A stretch of DNA of 64,000 nucleotides, from NCBI RefSeq assembly GCF_032854445.1, contig NC_088302.1:38878191-38942190 (forward strand). The letters are read 5' to 3'. The position numbers were made by a program, and so were the translations under genes. This stretch comes from Liolophura sinensis. Taxonomy: Eukaryota > Mollusca > Polyplacophora > Chitonida > Chitonidae. A model generated the notes under the pieces. It did not search any database, was not told the origin of the DNA, and saw only the letters and a program-made list of their open reading frames with translations. Of the stretch, positions 23,841 through 32,312 are shown one piece after another. Each line of letters starts with the position of its first letter. The first letter of the stretch is position 1.

Positions 23841-24927
23841 TGCCCTAGTGAGTAAATCCAATGTTGTTATAAATGGAACGACGTGGTCCATTATGCCCGC
23901 GTCGTCAGTTTACCTGAATCTGACGGCCCACTGGGCACCGGATGAAATGTCAGATGACACTATCGAGGCAGCTTTGAAACCCTATGGTGAATGCCTGGGT
24001 GTGACGAAACCCAGATTTTCAGACCCGGAGCTCTCACATGTTCGTACAGGTATTCGGATTTACAGATTTAGGTGTCACAAAGTTCGTTATGTACCAAATT
24101 TTATTAATTTCGGTGGTGACATTGTTATGTTTACCTACCCCGGGCAAACTTATGAATGTCGGAAGTGTGGCCAAAAATCACACAAGGCGGCAGAGTGTAG
24201 AGCACTGTGGTGTTCTAACTGCGACGGTTTCTCCCCCCATGAGAATCCTCATACAGAGAAGGACTGTACAAATCCATGCCGAATGTGTGACTCAGGGCTT
24301 CATACGGTCAGTGACTGTTGTGCGAGAGCAATGTCGTACGCGGCGCGAGTTAAAGGAAACCTACCGACTATGCGCCAGTATAATAAGGAACACGCCGTAA
24401 AACAAGATGACATTGATGTTGACGTCAGCGACGATGATGACCCATTCAACGCACCTGCTATGGAACTGGTTCAAGACAGCGAGGAGAACGAAGACGAAAT
24501 CGACGAGAATGGTGACGACAGCGCCGATGAAGACGTCAGCGACGACAGCGAGTCTGATAAGGAGATGGACGTCCGGGAGAATACTAAGAACACCGAAGAA
24601 GTGGATGTTGGTGATAATGAAACGTCATCAGCTGTCCCAAGGGTGAAGAATGTGGTCGTGGCTGACGTGCACGCTCCCGACGTGCGTTCACCAGTCCCAG
24701 TCGAGGAAAAGCGAGCTAAGTTGGACAATGGCAGTACAGCCGAAGAGGCAGCGTCATCTATCCCGCCCAGTTCCCATCCTACTGATTATGATGGTGTTGA
24801 TGCTGATCAGTCGTCAGACTGTATGACGCCGACCCCATCTCAGGAGGGGGACACCATGCTTCTGGAATACAGGAAAAGAAAATCGCTTGCTTCTCGTGCG
24901 AGGCAGCCAATGAAAAGAGACAAATGA
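23563..24927 (+). CDS. ORF1 (nucleic-acid-binding, CCHC) of the Tx1-like LINE, copy 1
   Basis: 454 codons as an open frame; the biologically used part is probably from about residue 90 onward, since the first 90 residues look like an out-of-frame reading. Residues 100-198 form a conserved domain like that of Tx1-clade ORF1 proteins, ending in TYPGQTYEC. CCHC knuckles follow at C199-C202-H207-C212 and C239-C242-H247-C252, with a variant cysteine/histidine cluster between them (C217, C220, H226, C235). Residues 282-335 are strongly acidic. The C-terminus (436-454) is basic and resembles a nuclear localisation signal. Expected role: binding the element's RNA in the retrotransposition particle. 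The gap to ORF2 is 73 bp. Confidence 0.82.
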   Translation: MSLASGYCLVKGVCPVGSGVSKPVSFSPVNRPSRTLSVSISTRSSPAFSTAVQRDFILFLSSVLNIKTELISFQKNYLKKHFYLRVSTVAGHNALVSKSNVVINGTTWSIMPASSVYLNLTAHWAPDEMSDDTIEAALKPYGECLGVTKPRFSDPELSHVRTGIRIYRFRCHKVRYVPNFINFGGDIVMFTYPGQTYECRKCGQKSHKAAECRALWCSNCDGFSPHENPHTEKDCTNPCRMCDSGLHTVSDCCARAMSYAARVKGNLPTMRQYNKEHAVKQDDIDVDVSDDDDPFNAPAMELVQDSEENEDEIDENGDDSADEDVSDDSESDKEMDVRENTKNTEEVDVGDNETSSAVPRVKNVVVADVHAPDVRSPVPVEEKRAKLDNGSTAEEAASSIPPSSHPTDYDGVDADQSSDCMTPTPSQEGDTMLLEYRKRKSLASRARQPMKRDK

Positions 24928-25000
24928 TTTGTAGCGTAATTAGGACTCTCTTATTTGACCACAATGGGTATGTACGCTCTACCTTTACTTACTTTGTATA

Positions 25001-28000
25001 ATGAGCTTAAATAATATTCGTTTTGGGACTTTAAACATTAATGGTTTACGGGATCCGTCTAAACAAGAACATGTCAAGCAATTTGTTTTCGATAAAGGAA
25101 TTGATGTACTATTCTTACAGGAAACACACTTCGAAAACTATAATGACACTAAATATTTGCAAATCCCAGGCGATGCAAGGTGGGCGTATGGGTCAAATCG
25201 AAGTTGTGGGGTGGGAATAATTATTAGGTATACGGTAGACTGCTTTATACGGAAAATACAGAGGTGCCCTAACGGTCGCTACATAAGCCTTAGGGTTGAG
25301 CTCAACAACACTGCTTTAAACCTTGTTTGTGTATATGCCCCTAATAATCCAAAGGAAAGAAAAGAGTTTATTTCTAATCTAGATAATGTGATGCTGGGCA
25401 GTGAGTTGGTTATTATGGGTGGGGATTTTAATTGTGTTGAGAGCATTGAATTAGATAGAGCTGGCTGTGCCACTAATGTAAGGAATGATGGAGTGGACGA
25501 AATTAATAATTTGAAAAGAGATTTTGGTATTTGTGATATTTTTAGGAAACTGCATCCGGATAAGAATTGTTACACGTGGTCTAGGCGCCAGTGTGCCAGT
25601 AGATTGGATAGATTTTATATCCCTAACGCTGTGTTTAAGTATGTAACCCAGTGTGATGCTGTACATGTGTCTTTTTCTGATCATTCGTGTTTGTTTTTTG
25701 ATATCTCTTTTGAAGATGTCATTTCATGGGGGCCGTTCTACTGGAAGTGTAATACTTCTGTGTTAAATGACACGGAGCTTGTTGATGATATTAAATCCGT
25801 CTTCCATGATATTTTCTCTGTCTGTACAACTGGTCATGCAGATCTAATAGACAGATGGGAGACATTTAAAGGGGAATGTAAAGATAGGATTCGTAGTTAC
25901 TGTAAGGAAAAATCTATGAACAAAAAACGTGATTTGTTGGTACTTGAACAAGAATTAAATGCGTTGAAATCTAGTCCAATCATTAACTGTGAGCGTATTG
26001 ACAATGTGAAAAAGACTCTAAATGCCCTTTATAAGTCGAATCATGCGGGAGCGGTTATCCGTGCTAAAGCTGTTCATTTTTATCAGGGAGAAAAACCAAC
26101 CAAATATTTCATTAGACGAGAAGTTGGTAGGGGCAGAAAGAAGATGATCAAAAGTATTACTTGTCATAGTGATTCTTCAATATCCCATGAATCTCAGGAA
26201 GGCATTGCTAAGTGTATAAGGTCGTATTATATGAAATTGTATACTGAACAAGATACTGACTCCTCCATTCAAGATGAGTTCTTGTCATCGCTTCCGATGT
26301 TAAATGACGATTGTAAAACTGCCTGCGAAGGCCTTTTGACTGAACAGGAGTTGTTTTTTGCAGTAAAAAATATGTCTAAAAACCGTTCCCCGGGATGCGA
26401 CGGTTTGCCAGCAGAGTTTTATGTACAATTTTGGCCACTGTTTTCGGGTGTGTTTACGGATGTAGTTAATCACTGTTTTAACTTGGGTAGATTAAGTAAT
26501 TCACAGCGTTCTGGGTTAATCACACTATTATGTAAGGTCCCCGACAATGCCGAAAGCATAAAAAACTGGAGGCCAATTAGCTTACTAAATGTAGATTATA
26601 AGATTGTTTCTAAAGCTTTGTGCAATCGGTTAAAAAATGTGATCGATACAATTGTACTTCAGAATCAGACATGTGGAATACCAGGCCGAAGTATTTTTGA
26701 CAACCTTCACTTATTACGAAATACATATGATTATGTTGAACAAAAAGATTTAAAAGGATGCTTTCTTAACTTAGACCAGGAGAAAGCCTTTGACAGAGTA
26801 GACTGGTCATTTTTGTTCAAATGTTTAGAGAAATTTAACTTCGGACCCGACTTTTGTAAGTGGGTGCAATTATTATATACTGACATTACAAGTAGTGTTA
26901 TTGTGAACGGGCACATAACAGAAGAATTTAAACTGAGTCGAGGTGTCCGACAGGGTTGTTCTTTGTCACCATTATTGTATGTTTTGTCCTTAGAGCCCTT
27001 TATAGCCGCCATTAGAAACAATGACGAAATTAATGGTGTACGGTTACCCGGCACAAATAAGGAAACAAGAGTGTCGGCATTTGCAGATGATACGACTGCA
27101 ATTTTATCTGAAGAGAGTTCTGTTCCGCATGTAATTAAACTAGCAGAAAGTTATGGAAAAGCCTCAGGAGCAAAACTCAACTTGTTGAAAAGCACGGTTC
27201 TTCCCATTGGTAGCTGGGACGAAACTAACGTGCACAGTGGTGGGCTTAACATCACTACAAATTCAAAGATTTGTGGGGTATTTTTTGGACCAGATCAAAC
27301 AGAACTCAATTCTGAGCGTGTTTTAAGTAAGGTAAAGAAACATGTATCAGCATGGAATGGAAGATATTTGACCCTACGGGGGAGGTCTGTCTTAATTAAT
27401 ACAGTTGCTTTAGCTGTTTTATGGTTTTCTGCACAGTGTACTCTGTTGCCACCTAAATGTGTCAATCAATGTTCCCAAACTGTGTTCAGATTTTTGTGGG
27501 ATAACAAGCCCGAAAGTTTGAAGAGAGTTGTCGTACATAATAAAATAGGGAATGGAGGTCTAAACGTACATAATATAGATTGTAAAATAAAAGCACTTGT
27601 TACTCGGCATGTTTTAAAATTAATTCATGGAACAACAGCGGAATGGAAATACTTTGCCATCTATTGGTTGGGTTTACCCCTAAGACATGTTTGTCGTGAA
27701 TTCTGTCGTTCCAATGTCCCACATTCTGAAAACATTCCACCTTTTTATAGACTGGCCTTGAGCGCCTGGAGAGAATTTACCACAGGTGTACAGCAACCTG
27801 TAACATTGTGTTCAAGCAGGTATATTTATGAATATTTTGTAACAAAAATAGTACATTGTCCAAGAGCAATGGTGTCTATGCCGCATTTGGACTGGGTTAG
27901 AATATGGAAAACTGTTTTTCATCAATTCTTAGATCACAACTTGGTCAACTTCAGTTACAAGTTGGTTCATGACATTTTGCCCGTTAAGGAAAAACTTCTT

Positions 28001-28450
28001 AGGAGAAATGTAGCCACCGATGACTTGTGTGTTTTTTGCTCCCTGTCTGAAACTCGGCAACATCTGTTTGTACAATGTAAAATCGTTCAGGATGTGTTTA
28101 ATGACTTTAACCGGATATTTGTTTTGTTTGCGAACTACCTACCAAATATGGACTCGGAAACATTAATTTACAAGGTATTCAATTCCACCTTTAACCAGGA
28201 AGTTAGAGCTGTGATGGTGTATGTCATATGTGTTCTTCAGTTTAGTATTTGGTGTGCACGCAACGACATAATATTTCAGAAAAAAAACAGGGATTCTGTT
28301 GCTATTGTTAAGGCCGCCAAAGGAATAATTAAAACCCGTATTCATGTTGACTTTTTTCGACTAGACAGGCCATCTTTCGAGAAAATCTGGTGTATAAACA
28401 AAGTCTTCTGTACATTACGGAATGATAAATTAGTGTATTTATTGAAATGA
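25001..28450 (+). CDS. ORF2 (EEP endonuclease + reverse transcriptase) of the Tx1-like LINE, copy 1
   Basis: 1,149 residues, intact. An apurinic-type (EEP) endonuclease occupies about residues 5-235, with N13, E41, GGDFN 140-144 and SDH 226-228. The reverse transcriptase follows: SPGCDG 463-468, NWRPISLLN 522-530, LDQEKAFDRVDW 591-602, GVRQGCSLSPLLY 648-660 and FADD 694-697, the catalytic aspartates. A C-terminal knuckle is C1010-C1013-H1021-C1026. Together these would nick the target and copy the RNA by target-primed reverse transcription. The motif set fits the Tx1/L1 group, in which several families are target specific. The start was chosen at ATG 25,001 because the ATGs just upstream are out of frame in this copy. 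Confidence 0.95.
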   Translation: MSLNNIRFGTLNINGLRDPSKQEHVKQFVFDKGIDVLFLQETHFENYNDTKYLQIPGDARWAYGSNRSCGVGIIIRYTVDCFIRKIQRCPNGRYISLRVELNNTALNLVCVYAPNNPKERKEFISNLDNVMLGSELVIMGGDFNCVESIELDRAGCATNVRNDGVDEINNLKRDFGICDIFRKLHPDKNCYTWSRRQCASRLDRFYIPNAVFKYVTQCDAVHVSFSDHSCLFFDISFEDVISWGPFYWKCNTSVLNDTELVDDIKSVFHDIFSVCTTGHADLIDRWETFKGECKDRIRSYCKEKSMNKKRDLLVLEQELNALKSSPIINCERIDNVKKTLNALYKSNHAGAVIRAKAVHFYQGEKPTKYFIRREVGRGRKKMIKSITCHSDSSISHESQEGIAKCIRSYYMKLYTEQDTDSSIQDEFLSSLPMLNDDCKTACEGLLTEQELFFAVKNMSKNRSPGCDGLPAEFYVQFWPLFSGVFTDVVNHCFNLGRLSNSQRSGLITLLCKVPDNAESIKNWRPISLLNVDYKIVSKALCNRLKNVIDTIVLQNQTCGIPGRSIFDNLHLLRNTYDYVEQKDLKGCFLNLDQEKAFDRVDWSFLFKCLEKFNFGPDFCKWVQLLYTDITSSVIVNGHITEEFKLSRGVRQGCSLSPLLYVLSLEPFIAAIRNNDEINGVRLPGTNKETRVSAFADDTTAILSEESSVPHVIKLAESYGKASGAKLNLLKSTVLPIGSWDETNVHSGGLNITTNSKICGVFFGPDQTELNSERVLSKVKKHVSAWNGRYLTLRGRSVLINTVALAVLWFSAQCTLLPPKCVNQCSQTVFRFLWDNKPESLKRVVVHNKIGNGGLNVHNIDCKIKALVTRHVLKLIHGTTAEWKYFAIYWLGLPLRHVCREFCRSNVPHSENIPPFYRLALSAWREFTTGVQQPVTLCSSRYIYEYFVTKIVHCPRAMVSMPHLDWVRIWKTVFHQFLDHNLVNFSYKLVHDILPVKEKLLRRNVATDDLCVFCSLSETRQHLFVQCKIVQDVFNDFNRIFVLFANYLPNMDSETLIYKVFNSTFNQEVRAVMVYVICVLQFSIWCARNDIIFQKKNRDSVAIVKAAKGIIKTRIHVDFFRLDRPSFEKIWCINKVFCTLRNDKLVYLLK

Positions 28451-28714
28451 GCAGCTAATGTGCAATTGTTCTATTCACAAAGCAGTCATCTTTTCTGTGA
28501 TATTTTATTTTAATTAAGACTGCCTTGTGATTTCAAAAGTTTGTGATAGCCGGGTATTGTGAAATCTTGTGTATTTGATGACAATCTGGGAATAAATTCA
28601 ACAATTTTCAAAAAAAAAAAAAAAAAAAAAAAATGAAGGGTTGGGTGAGTTCAATGCCTGTGAAGAAGGCTGAGGGAAGCCGCTTAACTGATAAGCATAG
28701 AAAAAAAAATGTGA

Positions 28715-28796
28715 CGTCGCCGGAAGGATTCGAACCTACGCGAGAATATCCCAATAGAATTCTAATCCATCACCTTAAACACTCGTCCACGACGAC
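28715..28796 (-). pseudogene. tRNA-Ser(AGA) pseudogene
   Basis: Many substitutions in the anticodon stem, variable arm, D-arm and T-stem; the AGA triplet is still visible but the anticodon stem no longer pairs well. Confidence 0.9.
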
Positions 28797-29252
28797 CCCA
28801 TTTCTTCCATCTTTGTCTTAATGATGGATTTCCAAATGTGTGATCCGTGTGGCCTTGAAAGTTTGTCTCTCTTTACACCTGCAGGAAAGGCAAGACAAGG
28901 AGGCAACTGTGTCCAAACTAAGCTGAAGACTGACATAAATGAATGGTAAAAACAGGCATGTATTAGCAAGAAGTTTGCCAACAGACCCCCATTACAACTT
29001 CCCTTTTGCCAGAGGGACGAATATTATCCTGTGTATTTTAGGGAAAATTAATGGGGTTGTAGAACTGTTTGCTGGTCGAATTCATCGAGGTGTAAAGATG
29101 TCAGAAACTATCCAACTGGTCTATCAACGAATAAGACTAACCAGAAGAAAAGGGAGTAAGTAATAGCGTCTGTGAAGGGAAAACGGATTAGATTCTCCAT
29201 GTGATGAACAACTTAAGCAACTCTTAATGACAAAAGAGCTAGGCAATAAATT

Positions 29253-29306
29253 GGCCGGTTAGCTCAGTCGGCATAGCGGCGTGCTAATAACGCGAATATC
29301 ATGGGT
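29253..29306 (+). pseudogene. tRNA-Ile 5' part (3'-truncated)
   Basis: Follows the tRNA-Ile sequence with three substitutions to about position 53, then jumps to the sequence just beyond the normal 3' end. The T-loop, B box and 3' acceptor strand are missing. Confidence 0.9.
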
Positions 29307-29454
29307 AACGTTTTTAATCACTGGGGGGAAAAGTTTTCTCTGCTTTGGCTGTCCATGAGCACAGCAGCACACCTATGATGAAGGGTTGGGTGATCCCACA
29401 GTCTGTGAAGAAGACTCAGGCAAGCTGCATAAGTGATAACCATAGAAAAAATGA

Positions 29455-29536
29455 TGCCGCCGGTAGGATTCAAACCTACGCGGGAAGATCCCAATGGATT
29501 TCTAATCCATCGCCTTAACGACTCGGCCACGATGAC
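29455..29536 (-). pseudogene. tRNA-Ser(AGA), decayed
   Basis: Changes in the RNA sense: discriminator G to A, acceptor-stem substitutions with one unpaired position, the D-loop GG reading CG, and B box GGTTTGAATCC instead of GGTTCGAATCC. The anticodon region is intact. Probably not functional. Confidence 0.78.
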
Positions 29537-29595
29537 CCCAAGTCCTCCATCTTTGTCTTAATGATGGATTCCCAAATGTGCGATCTGTGTGCCCC

Positions 29596-29936
29596 TGATT
29601 GAGTGAGTGAGTGTTTGGGGTTTAACGTCGTACTCAACAATTTTTCAGTCATATGACGACAAAGGAATCCTTACGGTGCATGTGCGTGTAATGTGATAAG
29701 TCATAGGATAAGTCCTTGTAGCAGGACGGATTTCCATCCGAAGGCAAGTAAGCCGCCCCGCCCGAGCCCTTGTACTGATACGGGTCAACCAGTCGTTGCA
29801 TTATCCATTCTAAACAACAAGCGAGAAAGATACAACATCCTCTTTTAAAGTCTTATTTGTGACTCGATCTAGGATGGATCCTGGATCTACCGGCCCAGAA
29901 GCGGACGCTCTACCAACTGTGCTATGCGGGCCGGTC
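29596..29936 (-). mobile_element. tRNA-headed SINE inserted in the array spacer
   Basis: On the minus strand the tRNA-like head starts near 29,932. It has an A box TAGCACAGTTGG (29,913-29,924) and a B box GATCGAGTC (29,861-29,869). The body contains the stretch around TTGAGTACGACGTTAAA and the tail ends in ACTCA repeats. I recognise the body from memory as part of a SINE group widespread in molluscs, probably the V-SINE-like type. A 7-bp duplication GTGCCCC (29,589-29,595 and 29,937-29,943) probably marks the target site; about ten extra bases follow the right copy. Confidence 0.82.
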
Positions 29937-30703
29937 GTGCCCCACACACCCCTCCCTTAAAAGTTTGTCTCTATTTACACCTGCAGGAAAGGCAAGACAA
30001 AGGGCAACTGTGTCCAAACTCCGGCAAAGACTGACATAAATGAATGGTGGAAACAGGCATGTATTAGGACACAGACCCCCATTACAACTTCCCTTTTGCC
30101 AGAGGGACTAATGTTATCCTCTGTATTTTAGAGTGTTAAGTGTTTTCTTGCGGCCAGCCTGTCGTTTTTGGCTTACAGGTGCATGACTGGTATCAAAATG
30201 CTGGAAATTGTCTAAGCTTTGGGTAGGTATGAGTTTTAATGATACAAGTTTGAAATTCAGGGCGAGAAGACACAAGGAAACAGGTGGTGATGAGGCTTCG
30301 AGTGACGTCAACTTGGCCTTCCTAGGCACCCCTCCCAGCTGCCGGCATAAAAAGGTCCAGATTTTGACGGTCAACCCGTCAAGATTTTTATGGCTTCCTT
30401 CTCACAGGCTGGGCCAGGTAAGCACCAAAGCTTACTGGCCACGGAATGTTTGGGACTGAGCTACAACGCTAAAGGTTAAATTTGTCGCTCATGGAAAATT
30501 AATTGGGTTCTGTAATTGTTTGCTGGTCGACGTCATCAAGGTGTAAAGATGTCAGAAACTGTCCCACTGGTCTATCAACGAATAAGACTAACAAGTAGAA
30601 AAGGGAGTAAGTGATAGCGTCTGTGAAGGGAAAACGGGTTGGATTGTCCATGTGATGAACAACTTAAGCAACACTTAATGACAAAAGAGTTAGGCAAGAA
30701 ATT

Positions 30704-30776
30704 GGCCGGTTAGCTCAGTCGGCAGAGCGTCGTGCTAATAACGCGAATGTCATGGGTTCGAGCCCCATTTCGGCAA
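30704..30776 (+). pseudogene. tRNA-Ile(AAT), acceptor-stem damaged
   Basis: Full length, but the 3' acceptor strand reads TTCGGCA, losing pairs 7-66 and 1-72. D-arm, anticodon arm and T-arm are intact. Confidence 0.8.
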
Positions 30777-30838
30777 TTAACGTTTTTTGATCACTGGGGG
30801 GAAAGTTTTCACGACTTATGCTGTCCATGGGCACAGCA

Positions 30839-30852
30839 GCACACCTATGATG
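30839..30852 (+). repeat. Target-site duplication of LINE copy 2, left
   Basis: GCACACCTATGATG, repeated at 36,120-36,133 directly after the poly(A) tail. Confidence 0.93.
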
Positions 30853-30885
30853 GGGAGAGTGTGCTAGACGCCGAAGTGAACGGAC

Positions 30886-32240
30886 GTGTCGGTTATTCTC
30901 TGCTGTTTACACATTTGTGCAACAACAACGCTTGTTTTTGAAACTGATTTTTTGGTGAACTGGGTGCCCACAGAGCTTGAGTTTGGCCAGTGGTTACTGT
31001 TTGGTGAAGGGCGTGTGCCACGTTGGATCAGGTATGTCCAAGCCCGTGTCGTTCTCGCCTGTAAACAGGCCAAGCAGAACTTTGTCTGTGTCAATCTCTA
31101 CACGAAGCAGCCCGGCATTTTCTACGGCTGTCCAGAGGGACTTTATTCCTTTTCTGTCAAGTGTGTTAAATACTAAGACAGAGCTAATAAGTTTTCAGAA
31201 GCATTATTTAAAGAAACACTTCTATCTCCGCGTGTCTACAGTGGCTGGGCATAATGCCCTAGTGAGTAAATCCAATGTTGTTATAAATGGAACGACGTGG
31301 TCTATTATGCCCGCGTCGTCAGTTTACCTGAATCTGACGGCCCACTGGGCACCGGATGAAATGTCAGATGACACTATCGAGGCAGCTTTGAAACCCTATG
31401 GTGAATGCCTGGGTGTGACGAAACCCAGATTTTCAGACCCGGAGCTCTCACATGTTCGGACAGATATTCGGATTTACAGATTTAGGTGTCACAAAGTTCG
31501 TTATGTACCGACTTTTATTAATTTCTGTGGCGATATTGTTATGTTTACCTACCCCGGGCAAACCTATGAATGTCGGAATTGTGGCCAAAAATCACACAAG
31601 GCGGCAGAGTGTAGGGCACTGTGGTGTTCTAACTGCGACGGTTTCTCCCCCCATGAGAATCCTCATACAGAGAAGGACTGTACAGATCTATGCCGAATGT
31701 GTGACTCAGGGCTTCATACGGTCAGTGACTGTTGTGCGAGAGCAATGTCGTACGCGGCGCGAGTTAAGGGAAACCTACCGACTATGCGCCAGTATAATAA
31801 GGAAGACGCCGTTAAACAAGATGACGTTGATGTTGACGTCAGCGATGATGATGACCCATTCAACGCACGTCCGGGAGATGGACGTCCGGGAGAATACTAA
31901 GAACACCGAAGAAGTGGATGTTGGTGATAATGAAACGTCATCAGCTGTCCCGAGGGTGAAGAATGTGGTCGTGGCTGACGTGCACGCTACCGACGTGCGT
32001 TCACCAGTCCCAGTCGAGGAAAAGCGAGCTAAGTTGGACAATGGCAGTACAGCCGAAGAGGCAGCGTCATCTATCCCGCCCAGTTCCCATCCTACTGATT
32101 ATGATGGTGTTGATGCCGATCAGTCGTCAGACTGTATGACGCCGACCCCATCTCAGGAGGGGGACACCATGCTTCTGGAATACAGGAAAAGAAAATCGCT
32201 TGCTTCTCGTGCGAGGCAGCGAATGAAAAGAGACAAATGA
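30886..32240 (+). pseudogene. ORF1 pseudogene of LINE copy 2
   Basis: The N-terminal frame stops early at 31,174-31,176, where copies 1 and 3 have CAA. The main frame (from 30,977) keeps the TYPGQTYEC and CCHC region (here CRNC) but ends at 31,900 because most of the acidic segment has been deleted. The C-terminal part continues in another frame to 32,240. Confidence 0.88.
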
Positions 32241-32312
32241 GTTGTAGCGTAATTAGGATTCTCTTATTTGACCACAGTGGGTATGTACGCTCTACCTTTA
32301 CTTATTTGTATA

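Larger units (their letters stand above)
23440..28633 (+). mobile_element. Tx1-like non-LTR retrotransposon, copy 1 (full length)
   Basis: About 5.19 kb. A short 5' leader leads into a two-frame ORF1, a 73-bp gap and an ORF2 with endonuclease and reverse transcriptase. A roughly 160-bp 3' UTR follows, with AATAAA at 28,591-28,596 and 24 A residues at 28,610-28,633. The shared 5' end in all copies is close to GGAGAGTGTGCTAG. It lies in the short spacer between tRNA-Ile and tRNA-Ser in the sense of the tRNA-Ile. ORF2 is intact and nearly identical to that of copy 3, so this is a young insertion. Clade placement rests on the ORF2 motifs and the CCHC-bearing ORF1 and needs a phylogeny. Confidence 0.93.
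28633..30852. repeat. tRNA array segment 2: degenerate island between LINE copies 1 and 2
   Basis: About 1.9 kb of array sequence plus a SINE. It starts inside the LINE target and holds two decayed tRNA-Ser, one truncated tRNA-Ile and one damaged tRNA-Ile. The first unit has lost about 360 bp of spacer. Substitutions and small indels are far denser than in segment 1. The remaining spacer holds nothing else that I can recognise. Confidence 0.93.

Noticed and set aside
24471-24728. Serine-rich minus-strand frame opposite the acidic part of ORF1
   Set aside because: It is the antisense of GA-rich acidic codons and appears in all copies for that reason.
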